Positions 31,843-40,102 of a stretch of 42,450 nucleotides of DNA are shown here, piece by piece. A model generated the notes under the pieces. The model saw only the letters and a program-made list of their open reading frames with translations. It was not told where the DNA came from and made no database searches. Origin of the DNA: Candidatus Levybacteria bacterium CG2_30_37_29 (GTDB lineage Bacteria; Patescibacteriota; Microgenomatia; Levybacterales; GWA1-39-11); assembly GCA_001873215.1 (NCBI GenBank), contig MNYS01000010.1:1-42450 (forward strand). The letters are read 5' to 3'. Both the position numbers and the translations under genes were made by a program. Each line of letters begins with the position of its first letter. Within the stretch, counting starts at the first letter, position 1.

Positions 31843-33300
31843 TTAGACTAAAATGCTTCCTGTTAATATTGAGCCTGTAGTTCCGTCAAGTGTCACAATT
31901 GTATCTTTACCGAGATAAAATTGATTTTGAGCATCTATTCCTATAGCAACTGTGGGAACACCAAGATTTTTAACTCTTATAACTGATGCAAGCCTATCGT
32001 TGTATTTTTTAAGGATTAGACCACTTGCCCTCTTTACTTCAGGTAGATAATTATCAATAGAAAGTGAAGTTACAACAATGTGTCCTCTTTTGATTTGAAA
32101 AAAATCCGCTGGATTATTAACATAGACAATTTTTCCTATTCCAATTCCCGGAAATACTGCAATTATGTCTTTTGACTCACTAAAATTTTCTTCAACGTAT
32201 GGCGTATATTCATATCTTGCCTTAACATATATTTTATCCACCTTCGCAGAAAACCGAGAGCGTAAGCTCGCGGATGAATGTGAAGAAATTTCTGCTTCGG
32301 CGGATTCCACTCCGCCGTGCAGAGTGGAGAAGATATCGCGGGTGTTAACCCGCGGATCTTCATCTTTAACGCAAACCCACTCAATTACTTGAGGGAAATA
32401 ATATTTTTTTTCAGCCTTTTCCGTTAATGTAGCCAAATATAGTATCAATCCGTCACTAATTTTTTGATTTTGTGAATATTTTTTTTCTACTTTTGATTTT
32501 ACAAAAACACCTTTTTTATATATATGCATTTCTTCCTGCCGAACTATTTTTTTTTCTACAATACCACCTTTATTTTTCAAAACTGTGTATGTGTCATAAT
32601 CAAAACCCGTTTCTAAATACCCAAAGCCTGCTGCTATAAATACATTTTCCTTATCCAAGGTTTTGGATGAGCCTGAAGCTAATACGTCAAGTACGTTTGT
32701 TATAACTACTGAACAATTCTCACAAGCCTCAATAAATCCGTTTTTATATCTTTCTATCAAGGCAGAAGGGATATAGCAATATGACCAAATTTTTCTTAAT
32801 GCATCCATTACAACAGCGTCCCCTTTGAAAATTTCTGCTGTTTTGCAGTATCTTTCGTTTAAAAAGCATTGCATGTTAGATTGTTGTATTAGAACGTATG
32901 AGTTTTTTCCAACAGACTCGTAAAAAGAAAATATTTGATCTGACAATTCACGAGGAACTTTTGATTTTTGGATAAGTTTTTGAATATGCGATGAAACCTG
33001 AAGAATAGATGCCTGATTATCAAAATTTATACTTCCTAAAAGGTGATTGATTTTCTTTTTTAGATTTCCCTCCTGCAAAAAAAGTTCGTATGCGTTTGAC
33101 GTTACGACAAAACCCGGAATAATAGGAAATCCGTTATGAGACATCCCTCCAATAGAAGCCGCTCTTTCTCCTGCATATGCAATGTCGTCATTCTCAACAT
33201 CATTTAAAGACACCACAAAATCATGTGATCTGATCATACTATTATTTTGGACAAAATCTGAGGAAAAAGCAAGACTTCTGTCTGAAAGAAAATTACGCAA
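31843..33300 (-). CDS. PEP synthase/PPDK-like protein, probably catalytically inactive
   Basis: The 485-residue protein has a degenerate ATP-grasp-like N-terminus (ERAASIGGMSHNGFPIIPGFVVT; the usual RSSA reads QQSN) and a C-terminal swivelling domain (VTSLSIDNYLPEVKRASGLI...NLGVPTVAIG). Where PEP synthases have TxHAA with the phospho-His, this reads DRLASVI: the His is gone. The PEP-binding barrel is absent altogether. A palindromic insert of about 38 codons lies between IEW and KIYVKAR. The TTG start overlaps the upstream gene by 8 nt; an ATG at 33237 (MIRSHDF) is possible. Its place in a sugar-phosphate operon suggests a regulatory or binding role, which is unproven. Confidence 0.75.
   Translation of the reverse strand: MRNFLSDRSLAFSSDFVQNNSMIRSHDFVVSLNDVENDDIAYAGERAASIGGMSHNGFPIIPGFVVTSNAYELFLQEGNLKKKINHLLGSINFDNQASILQVSSHIQKLIQKSKVPRELSDQIFSFYESVGKNSYVLIQQSNMQCFLNERYCKTAEIFKGDAVVMDALRKIWSYCYIPSALIERYKNGFIEACENCSVVITNVLDVLASGSSKTLDKENVFIAAGFGYLETGFDYDTYTVLKNKGGIVEKKIVRQEEMHIYKKGVFVKSKVEKKYSQNQKISDGLILYLATLTEKAEKKYYFPQVIEWVCVKDEDPRVNTRDIFSTLHGGVESAEAEISSHSSASLRSRFSAKVDKIYVKARYEYTPYVEENFSESKDIIAVFPGIGIGKIVYVNNPADFFQIKRGHIVVTSLSIDNYLPEVKRASGLILKKYNDRLASVIRVKNLGVPTVAIGIDAQNQFYLGKDTIVTLDGTTGSILTGSILV
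32246..32361. repeat. In-frame palindromic cluster inside the PEP-synthase-like gene
   Basis: A GC-rich block of several inverted repeats: GCAGAAA/TTTCTGC, GGCGGA/TCCGCC, CCACTC/GAGTGG and CGCGGGT/ACCCGCG nested in GAAGAT/ATCTTC. It is read through as protein and splits a conserved strand pair. Confidence 0.75.
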
Positions 33301-34342
33301 GCACTTTTAATTTATCCTTAAAAAAGTCAACCCAAAGATTTGTTGCGGGATTTTGTTCGTAGATAAGTCCCAAATAGAGAGTTAAAAAACTTCCGTACGC
33401 CAAAACCTGTAAAAAATCCTGGTATATATTATCGCCGTTTGCTGTAAATTCATATATATCATGATTATTTTTTTGTACGACCTCCAAAGTCAGCATCATT
33501 CTTTTTTTAATTTTGTCTGAATAATTCTTTGAGTTAAAGCTTATAAATTTCAAATTAGTAGGATTTGGAAACTGCAAACCTTCCATAAGATGGTGGTTAA
33601 GATCCGGAACCAAATAATACGCAGAAAAGGTTTTACTTGTTTCATTGAATTGATTCCTTAAAATTTGAGCGTTTCCTGCTAGGTGTTCTGCGGCAAATAT
33701 AACCGGAATTTTTCCTATAAAATTTTGGACGTCATTTTTTGCTTGATCTTTAATATCTCCAAAAATGCCTTTTAAATTCTCAATTGCTCCTGTCAAATTT
33801 TCATTGTTTAATTTTATAATTCCGACTTTTGCTAAAAGACCCATAAGACCCACTATTGTGTATCCGTTTCCAAGACGAGGCACTCCTGCAGGATTTAGTG
33901 CACCATCAAAAATATATGAAGGAATATTATTTTTTCTCGCAAAGTCTGCCAGCTCTCCCCCTTTTGTCAAAATGAGCATTTTTGCTCCTTTTTGCAGTGC
34001 CTCAAAACCACAAGACAACACTTCTTCTGTAGTTCCAGAATAAGAAGTTAAAACAACCAATGTGTTTGAATTTACAAATACTGGAAGATGATAATCAGAT
34101 ACAATTTCAACAGGATAGCCAAAATCTGCACCAAGAAGTGCTTTTGTGACAAGAGCGCCGTAAATTGATGCACCCATGCCGCAAAAAACTATGTTTGAAA
34201 CAGTCCCAAGGTCAGCAGGAAGAGATAATTCTTGAACTTGTTTCCATGCTACATCAAGTTGTTGCGGAAGCATTTCAGTCGAACCGAGAGTATTTTGCGG
34301 GTCAATTTTCTTTATAGCTTCTATATCACTGAGATCAATCAT
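33293..34342 (-). CDS. Bifunctional phosphoglucose/phosphomannose isomerase (SIS domain)
   Basis: The 349-residue protein has two SIS domains. The first shows FCGMGASIYGALVTKALL and VVLTSYSGTTEEVLS, with GAKMLILTKGGELADFA after it. The C-terminal half shows AEHLAGNAQILRNQFNETSKTFSAYYLVPDLNHHLMEGL, typical of the archaeal-type PGI/PMI that interconverts fructose-6-phosphate with glucose- or mannose-6-phosphate. It overlaps the upstream cupin isomerase by 4 nt and the downstream gene by 8 nt. It would link glycolysis to GDP-mannose or glucose-1-phosphate supply through the upstream phosphohexomutase. Confidence 0.92.
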   Translation of the reverse strand: MIDLSDIEAIKKIDPQNTLGSTEMLPQQLDVAWKQVQELSLPADLGTVSNIVFCGMGASIYGALVTKALLGADFGYPVEIVSDYHLPVFVNSNTLVVLTSYSGTTEEVLSCGFEALQKGAKMLILTKGGELADFARKNNIPSYIFDGALNPAGVPRLGNGYTIVGLMGLLAKVGIIKLNNENLTGAIENLKGIFGDIKDQAKNDVQNFIGKIPVIFAAEHLAGNAQILRNQFNETSKTFSAYYLVPDLNHHLMEGLQFPNPTNLKFISFNSKNYSDKIKKRMMLTLEVVQKNNHDIYEFTANGDNIYQDFLQVLAYGSFLTLYLGLIYEQNPATNLWVDFFKDKLKVLA

Positions 34343-34785
34343 ATTTCTCCTCTTTCTTTTTTACGCTGTTCCGGAGTTTCATCAGGCCGCGCATAATCAT
34401 CTTCAAGCCTCCAAGTTGTTCCCATCTCAGGAGTTGAAACCTCTACAATGTCGCAATCCGTAATACCCACCAATCTGTGTCTCTGACCAATTTTACATGT
34501 GTACCCTTGACCTGCATCTAGTTCTGTTTCAATCAATTCTCCCTTTTCATTTTCCCAAACAACTTTTCCGCGACCATTAATAATAAACCAGCTTTCCTGT
34601 TTTTGATCATGCGCCTGTAAAGACAAGCGCTTTCCTGCGCTGACATGGAGAATTTTTCCCATATAAGGAATTCCTTCAGGAACCCAATGAATTTCCCATC
34701 CCCACGGTTTTTCTATTCTTCTAACATATGGAGAAGTACTGAATTTAGTTTTATCAAATTCCGGAATTTGCTTTTGACCACTCAT
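34339..34785 (-). CDS. Cupin-domain mannose-6-phosphate isomerase-like protein (type II)
   Basis: The 148-residue single cupin is like the C-terminal domain of GDP-mannose pyrophosphorylase/PMI. IEKPWGWEIHW starts it, and LHVSAGKRLSLQAHDQKQESWFIINGRGKVVWEN is cupin motif 1 with its metal ligands. QRHRLVGITDCDIVEVSTPEMG is motif 2. It may isomerise mannose-6-phosphate or bind a sugar phosphate; the fused pyrophosphorylase domain is lacking. It lies 6 nt after the phosphohexomutase and overlaps PGI/PMI by 4 nt (ATGA). Confidence 0.85.
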   Translation of the reverse strand: MSGQKQIPEFDKTKFSTSPYVRRIEKPWGWEIHWVPEGIPYMGKILHVSAGKRLSLQAHDQKQESWFIINGRGKVVWENEKGELIETELDAGQGYTCKIGQRHRLVGITDCDIVEVSTPEMGTTWRLEDDYARPDETPEQRKKERGEI

Positions 34786-34791
34786 AATAAA

Positions 34792-36186
34792 TTAATGTCC
34801 TGTGGAATCCCAGTCTTTACTTACAATAGGAAATTTGTCAAGTTTTTCTTTGAATAGTTTCTTAATTTTTTCAAGACCTTCCTCTGTTTTTGCCTCAAAT
34901 CGTAGTACTAAAGTTGGTGTATTAGACGATGCTCTAACCAAGCCCCATCCGTCATCTACATATACACGGGCCCCATTTATATCGTTTACGTTATATCCTT
35001 CTTTTTTAAATTCTGCAACTAATTTATCTACCACATTATATTTATCTTCATCCGTTGTTTTAACTTGAATTGTTGGGGTTGAGATATAATACGGAGTTCC
35101 TGCAATTATTTCTGAAAGCCTCTGGTTTTGGCTTGATAAATATTCTAATAATTTAAGACCTGCGAAAAATGCGTCATCAAATCCATAAAAATCATCAACA
35201 AAGAAAATATGTCCGCTCATTTCACCTGCCATAGCTGCCTTTTCTTCGGTTAATTTTGCTTTAATATATGAATGACCTGTTTTCCACATGATAGGGATTC
35301 CTCCATGGGCTTTTATGTCTTCCGGAAGAGCTTCCGAAACTTTAACGTCAAAAACTATTTTTGCTCCCGGATGTTTTGAAAGAACAAGCCTTGATAGAAG
35401 AATAATATATCTGTCAGGCCAAATGATATTACCTTTATCGTCAACCAGTCCAAGTCTGTCTCCGTCTCCGTCAAACGCAAACCCTAAATCACAACCGTTA
35501 TCAACAGTTTGCTTACCCGTATCTTCCATCATTGCCGTTCCGTCAGGGTTTGGAGTATAGTTGGGGTATGCGGGATCAACATTTGTAAAGTGTTCAACTA
35601 TCTCACATCCTGTTTTTTTAAGAAGTTCCGGAGCAAAATGTCCGGCAGTCCCATTACCCGTATTAACTAAAATTTTAAATTTCTTAGTAATTTTTGATCT
35701 TGAAAGTAAGTCCTCTATGTAAGCATCTTTTATATCTTCTTTTCTTACCGTACCTTTCCCATTTACAAACTCTTCGTTTAAAATAATATTGTAAAGTTCC
35801 TGCATTTCAGCTGTCAGAAGAGTGGAAGAAAAATCCGTACCGAATTTTGCCCCGTTCCAGCCGACAGGATTGTGACTTGCAGTAATCATAACAAGGCCTT
35901 TAACTTTCAAATAATACTGAGACCAATAGCTCATTGGGGTTGTTGCTGTTCCGATATCGACAACATTTATTCCTGATTCAATAAGCCCCTTTACCATATT
36001 TGCATGAAAGCTTTTTGAAGTACCACGAGCATCGTGGCCTACAACAGTCTCAGTGAGATTTCTTTTTTTCAGAAATGCTCCGAACCCTCTACCCATGAAA
36101 TAAACAGAGGTGTCATTCATTTCATCCTCTGATTCGCGGCCCCTGAGGTCATATTCGCGAAACATTGTTTTTTTAAGCTGTGGCAT
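34792..36186 (-). CDS. Phosphomannomutase/phosphoglucomutase
   Basis: The 464-residue alpha-D-phosphohexomutase contains FREYDLRG at the start, the phospho-Ser loop MITASHNPVGWNG, the metal loop FAFDGDGDRLGLVD, the sugar-binding GEMSGHIFF, and the phosphate-binding RASSNTPTLVLRFEA at the C-terminus. It converts 6-phospho to 1-phospho sugars for glycan synthesis. It is the first gene of the five-gene operon; spacing between the members runs from +6 to -8 nt. A TATAAG lies close upstream of the ATG. Confidence 0.95.
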   Translation of the reverse strand: MPQLKKTMFREYDLRGRESEDEMNDTSVYFMGRGFGAFLKKRNLTETVVGHDARGTSKSFHANMVKGLIESGINVVDIGTATTPMSYWSQYYLKVKGLVMITASHNPVGWNGAKFGTDFSSTLLTAEMQELYNIILNEEFVNGKGTVRKEDIKDAYIEDLLSRSKITKKFKILVNTGNGTAGHFAPELLKKTGCEIVEHFTNVDPAYPNYTPNPDGTAMMEDTGKQTVDNGCDLGFAFDGDGDRLGLVDDKGNIIWPDRYIILLSRLVLSKHPGAKIVFDVKVSEALPEDIKAHGGIPIMWKTGHSYIKAKLTEEKAAMAGEMSGHIFFVDDFYGFDDAFFAGLKLLEYLSSQNQRLSEIIAGTPYYISTPTIQVKTTDEDKYNVVDKLVAEFKKEGYNVNDINGARVYVDDGWGLVRASSNTPTLVLRFEAKTEEGLEKIKKLFKEKLDKFPIVSKDWDSTGH

Positions 36187-36250
36187 ATTTTTTATCTTAT
36201 AGAACTTCTGGCAATAAATCTAGACATTTTCCTGACAATGCAATATTACA

Positions 36251-36937
36251 CTATAACTTGGTTTTTATAAGCATGTCAAGTTGATCGGAAAAACTTAGCG
36301 GAAGAGTACTTGTTTTGGCACCTATTTCAAGCTCAAATAGATTTCTAAAAAAGCCAAGTAGTCTATTTTTATCCCAGTTTTTTAACTGACTTTCAAGTTT
36401 TTGAATCTGCCATCCCTGCATAGAACTTGTTTCAGAAAAACTATTTTGATTACCATATGAAAGCATAAGAAGAACCCTTATTCTTTTTATTATATGATAA
36501 AAAATTAGTTCTGGCGGAACTTGCTCTTTTAATTTTTGAAATGTTTCAAACGACATAGATCCGTTTCCGGGCATAAGATTATCAAGAAAGGGAAAAAGAT
36601 ATTTTGGAAGAGTAAAAGCTGTTACTTTTGCACCAATTAATTTTTCAAGAAGCCTTTTATCGATTGCATCGTCGTGCCACAAAACAATATCTGTATCTTT
36701 TGAATTTGAAAAAGTTAAAATTTTTGCTATGAAAGGTTTTATACTCGTGCTTTTTATATCTTGAAGAATAATTATTTTCTTGTCTTGAAAAAGGCTTTTG
36801 GCTTCAAAGGCGTTAAAAATATCAATACCAGAAGATTTATCAAGGTCAAAAACGAAAACGTTGGATGTGCTTTTGAGAAATTCCTGCAATTTTTCTCTTG
36901 AGGCAACCGCATCTTCACCGTGTAAAACGTAAATCAT
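36251..36937 (-). CDS. holA: DNA polymerase III delta subunit-like protein
   Basis: The 228-residue protein is shorter than classical delta (about 330). It begins YVLHGEDAVASREKLQEFLK, the typical HolA opening, with a KSLFQDKKIIIL motif, and ends with a helical block FFRNLFELEIGAKTSTLPLSFSDQLDMLIKTKL, as in clamp-loader delta domain III. It would load the beta clamp. The middle is poorly conserved. Assignment rests on start and end patterns. It stands between the sugar operon and a metallopeptidase gene. Confidence 0.75.
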   Translation of the reverse strand: MIYVLHGEDAVASREKLQEFLKSTSNVFVFDLDKSSGIDIFNAFEAKSLFQDKKIIILQDIKSTSIKPFIAKILTFSNSKDTDIVLWHDDAIDKRLLEKLIGAKVTAFTLPKYLFPFLDNLMPGNGSMSFETFQKLKEQVPPELIFYHIIKRIRVLLMLSYGNQNSFSETSSMQGWQIQKLESQLKNWDKNRLLGFFRNLFELEIGAKTSTLPLSFSDQLDMLIKTKL

Positions 36938-37031
36938 ATATTTAATTTTTAATTTTCAGTTATCAATTTTTAATAAATTTTCAATGACGCATTGTAACAT
37001 TCAATGGAAATTGTAAATTATAAATTGAAAA

Positions 37032-37427
37032 TTATTTACTTTTCATCATCCTATACAACCTATCAACTTCCTTGTCTATTCTTTTTCCTCCGTATCTATG
37101 CGGAAGAAGACTTCCGGAGAAATTCTTAGGTATATGCAAAAGCTCATGAATCAAAACTTTTACTTTTTGTTCATCATTAAGGCGGTCGAATTTTTCAGAC
37201 AAAACTTCAATAACATACGTTGGTGGAACCTGTAAGACTTCTTGAAAGATTTTTGGGAAAGCCCAAATTCTAGCATATGCTCGGGCTGTAGATCCGGTTG
37301 TTCGGTAGCAAAAAACTTGTTTATGGGGAATATGTGCAAATTCTAAAAGCTTAACTAGTGAATTTAATTGTTTTTTTAAAAACAAGTCTTCTTTCCACTG
37401 AAGATTTGAACGTTTTTTCTTTCCCAT
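37032..37427 (-). CDS. Putative zinc metallopeptidase (phage-metallopeptidase-like)
   Basis: The 131-residue protein has the zinc motif in VLIHELLHIPKNFSGSLLPHR (HELLH plus a downstream His). TYVIEVLSEKFDRLNDEQKVK precedes it, the arrangement of the small PhageMetallopep family. No signal peptide; a basic N-terminus (GKKKRSNLQWKED). Its substrate is unknown. Such domains occur both in phage and in the chromosomes of small bacteria. No other phage gene lies nearby. Confidence 0.75.
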   Translation of the reverse strand: MGKKKRSNLQWKEDLFLKKQLNSLVKLLEFAHIPHKQVFCYRTTGSTARAYARIWAFPKIFQEVLQVPPTYVIEVLSEKFDRLNDEQKVKVLIHELLHIPKNFSGSLLPHRYGGKRIDKEVDRLYRMMKSK

Positions 37428-37483
37428 AATAAAAGGTTTAAGCAGAAAATCTACCTAAACAGTAAGGTATTCTATCACATTTT

Positions 37484-38647
37484 TTAGAGCCCCAAAATGC
37501 TTTTAAAATAAAATTTTATAATCCCTGACGGTTTTAAATAAGGAGGAGGAAATAAGGCTGTAGGCCTAAAGTTTCTGATTCCCAAAACAGCTTGAATGAC
37601 ATTTTTAGGAGGTGGAGGAGGAGAATTTAAATCAGGCTCCCCTTTTATTTTTGAAATTCCCTCAAAGACTTTTGCGTAGGGTGTTAAACCGGCACTTTTT
37701 ATAAATGAAAATTTGTCAAACTGACCGTTCTGGGACTCAAGCAAAAAAGGAGTAATAGCAACAATTTTATCACTATCTTTTTTCCATACATCTTCAAAAG
37801 CACGCGTATAATACGTTCCGATGGTATCATCGCTAAGAGCTTTACTGTTCCATCCTGTTTCAGTTATAAAAATGGGTTTTTTTAAAGATGTAAAGCTTGA
37901 TATGATGTCGTACTCAAATCTATAACTGGCAATTCCCATTGGTCTGTTAGGATTTGTGTTTTGTGAAAAATTAGGATTTGGATAAGAGTGACTTGCGAAT
38001 CCGTCAATTCTATTATATACGGTTGGGCGTGCCTGTCCCATTTGTCGAAGATAATCAAACACGTTCATGTATTTTCCTTTTTCATTCGGAGCGGCATTGT
38101 CAAGTCCACCCATAATTATAAAAAAATCATTGTTTTTACTTTTAAAAACATCTACCGCATAGTCAATAAGAGACGCATACTCTTCAGGATTTGGTGCATC
38201 ACCTCCCCATTCGTCAAAACGGTTTGTCTCGTTGAAAAAAAGAATATATCTGTTCTTTGTAGGCCAATAAATAGAGGACAAAAAATTAGCAAAATCCAAA
38301 ACATCCGATTCTGTTGGTTTTCTCCACACACCTGATTCTTTATAGTCACTTTCCGTTGCAAGACGTAAAATTGGTATTAAATGAGAGCTATAGGCACTCA
38401 CCATGAAGGTTTGCCATTTATCAAGGTCCTTGTCCCCTACCTGAATAGGAATTGTTACGTATCCCCAATCTCCTCCGGCAGAATTTACCAATTCACGGGC
38501 TTTTGCAAGCTCTGTAGGAAATAAAATATGTATTCCGAAAAAATTATTTGGCCGGCTCAGGGGATCATAAATTGCATAAGCATCTTTGCAAGAAATGATT
38601 ACAAAAAAAATTAGAAAAAATACAATAAATTTACATTTCCAAAACAT
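37484..38647 (-). CDS. Secreted glycoside-hydrolase-like protein (TIM barrel)
   Basis: The 387-residue protein has an N-terminal hydrophobic signal/anchor (KFIVFFLIFFVIISCKDAYA, possibly cleaved after AYA). The barrel shows FGIHILFP at its start, an acid/base candidate Glu in FFNETNRFDEWGG, a HSYPNPN motif, and the nucleophile candidate Glu in FITETGWNS. This is clan-A-like (GH5/39-like) but I cannot name a family. The C-terminal tail has a polyproline stretch (PPPPPKN). TATAAT at 38656-38661 gives a near-leaderless start. Its sister at 40103 has a similar barrel. Confidence 0.75.
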   Translation of the reverse strand: MFWKCKFIVFFLIFFVIISCKDAYAIYDPLSRPNNFFGIHILFPTELAKARELVNSAGGDWGYVTIPIQVGDKDLDKWQTFMVSAYSSHLIPILRLATESDYKESGVWRKPTESDVLDFANFLSSIYWPTKNRYILFFNETNRFDEWGGDAPNPEEYASLIDYAVDVFKSKNNDFFIIMGGLDNAAPNEKGKYMNVFDYLRQMGQARPTVYNRIDGFASHSYPNPNFSQNTNPNRPMGIASYRFEYDIISSFTSLKKPIFITETGWNSKALSDDTIGTYYTRAFEDVWKKDSDKIVAITPFLLESQNGQFDKFSFIKSAGLTPYAKVFEGISKIKGEPDLNSPPPPPKNVIQAVLGIRNFRPTALFPPPYLKPSGIIKFYFKSILGL

Positions 38648-38655
38648 ACAGAATA

Positions 38656-38661
38656 ATTATA
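38656..38661 (-). promoter_or_regulatory. -10 of the 38647 glycosidase gene
   Basis: Minus-strand TATAAT ending 9 bases before the ATG at 38647. Confidence 0.5.
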
Positions 38662-38681
38662 CTATGAAGATTAAAATGAAT

Positions 38682-38858
38682 CTACTTTTTTCTACTTTTT
38701 GAAGATCCGGAAGGTATGTACCAAAGAATAATTCCTCCAACAGCAAATAGTGCGCCTGTCAGCTCACTTTTATCTTTAGTAAAAACTGAAATTTGAGGAA
38801 AAAAATAAATTACAAACCCCACTAATACCAACAATACCGCCATATTTTTTTTGTCCAT
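38682..38858 (-). CDS. Small two-helix membrane protein (58 residues)
   Basis: Absent from the ORF track. Translation gives MDKKNMAVLLVLVGFVIYFF, then a short loop with TKDKSEL, then LTGALFAVGGIILWYIPSG and a basic tail SSKSRKK. Two membrane helices with a Lys-rich C-terminus are predicted. A strong Shine-Dalgarno sequence (AGGAGG, 6 nt from the ATG) supports expression, and it is one of the few genes in the middle block with one. Function is unknown. Confidence 0.7.
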   Translation of the reverse strand: MDKKNMAVLLVLVGFVIYFFPQISVFTKDKSELTGALFAVGGIILWYIPSGSSKSRKK

Positions 38859-38980
38859 ATAATTCCTCCTAATTACTATGTAATACCATAAAAATTAATT
38901 AGTCAAGTATCAATTATCGAAAAAAACATGAAATGATAATTATATGTATATGGTACGGGACAAAATGCTATTACAAAATG

Positions 38981-39259
38981 TTATTTTGCCTTTTTTGAAG
39001 ATATCTGTGCTCTTTGCTTCATTACTCTTTCTTCACGCTCTGCTTTCATTGTTTCATTTTTAACTCTTTTTGCCTCCAGTTCCTTTTCTACGATTTTTTG
39101 GCAATCTTTATCGGGGCAAATTGTTTCCGTGTGTGTAAGAACAGATACTCCTGAATACGTTTCCAATTCTTCTTTCCACGTTTTTAGAAATACCCTTTTT
39201 TTTCCACAACGAGTGCAGTTTGTAAAATTATATGTTGATTGAGCTTGTGAAGTTATCAA
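38981..39259 (-). CDS. Small zinc-ribbon protein
   Basis: The 92-residue protein has CTRCGKKRVF and CPDKDC (two Cys pairs about 34 residues apart) forming a probable zinc ribbon, followed by a Lys/Glu-rich helix (EKELEAKRVKNETMKAEREERVMKQRAQ). It starts with TTG; a TGG-TAAAAT box lies close upstream. It may bind nucleic acid or ribosomes, but this is a guess. Such short ribbon proteins are common near greA in some genomes. Function is unknown. Confidence 0.65.
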   Translation of the reverse strand: MITSQAQSTYNFTNCTRCGKKRVFLKTWKEELETYSGVSVLTHTETICPDKDCQKIVEKELEAKRVKNETMKAEREERVMKQRAQISSKKAK

Positions 39260-39312
39260 AGTGAGTGTATTTTACCACAATTTTGCTTAAAAGTCAAAGC
39301 GAATAAGCATCT

Positions 39313-39792
39313 TTAGACCTGAACTGATAAAATTTTATATGAAATTGGGCCTTTCGGTGTACGTACAACTGTGTGGTCGCCGACTTTCTTACCGACAAGA
39401 GCATGACCTATAGGTGATTTGACCGAAATACTGTTGGTTTTGGGATTTGACTCATATGTACCCACAATCCGGAAAGTCTTATTATCTTTTCCGTCAAATA
39501 TTTCAACAGTAGATCCTATTCCGATAATTCCGTTATTGCTTGAAGTACGTACAACGGCAAATTTTATTATATTCTTTAGCCTTCGTAAATTTGCATCAAT
39601 TCCGGAAAGTCTTGATCTGGCACTTTTATACAATCCGTTTTCTGATAAATCACCTAAATTCCTTGCATCAGATAAAGTTTTTACGGCGTCAGGACGTGTC
39701 CGAAGAAGAGTTTCGTAGTCTTTTTTTATTTTATCAAGACCTTCCTTGGTAAAAGATATAGGGTAAATTTTACGGATATTTTTTTTATACAT
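39313..39792 (-). CDS. greA: Transcription elongation factor GreA/GreB family
   Basis: It rescues backtracked RNA polymerase by stimulating transcript cleavage. The 159-residue protein has the N-terminal coiled coil (GLDKIKKDYETLLRTRPDAVKTLSDARNLGDLSENGLYKSAR) with the acidic tip Asp and Glu in GDLSEN, and the C-terminal FKBP-like domain (IGSTVEIFDGKDNKTFRIVG, SVKSPIGHALVGKKVGD). The motif order is standard, although the usual NAEYHAA after the tip reads NGLYKSA. No operon partner is close. Confidence 0.93.
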   Translation of the reverse strand: MYKKNIRKIYPISFTKEGLDKIKKDYETLLRTRPDAVKTLSDARNLGDLSENGLYKSARSRLSGIDANLRRLKNIIKFAVVRTSSNNGIIGIGSTVEIFDGKDNKTFRIVGTYESNPKTNSISVKSPIGHALVGKKVGDHTVVRTPKGPISYKILSVQV

Positions 39793-40102
39793 ATTAGATT
39801 TTGTGATCCCGCTAGTACCTTAAACAGACTGCGTGAATTCTCCGAAACATTTCTGTCTATGAGTAGTTTACCAGATTTAGTGTGGTGGTTGTGCCCCGAA
39901 TTAGCCTCGACAATGCCGGTGATAAAAGAATAAGCCAATTTTCACCACAATTTACTACTTTCAAATCTTAATGTTTTGCGGATTTTTTCTGTATAATAAA
40001 GTGCAATAACTATTTTCAATTAATATGGTGGAGAATAAGATAAGATTACTGTAAAAAATTATCGACCTTATAATAGATCAAAGCTTTTGATATAGTAGAA
40101 AT
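39793..40102. other. Intergenic region, no gene seen
   Basis: The 310-bp gap holds greA's upstream sequence, two isolated TATAAT boxes on the plus strand (about 39992 and 40072), and the leaderless promoter of the 40103 gene. The minus ORF 39726-39938 has no recognisable sequence and overlaps greA. GC begins to rise toward the right-hand block here. Confidence 0.5.
40091..40096 (+). promoter_or_regulatory. Leaderless promoter of the 40103 glycosidase gene
   Basis: TGA-TATAGT (extended -10) ends exactly 7 bases before the ATG. Confidence 0.55.

Noticed and set aside
37032-37427. Prophage fragment because of the phage-metallopeptidase-like protein
   Set aside because: No other phage genes are nearby and the family is common in chromosomes.
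39726-39938. Minus-strand ORF upstream of greA
   Set aside because: It overlaps the greA start in another frame and its sequence looks random.
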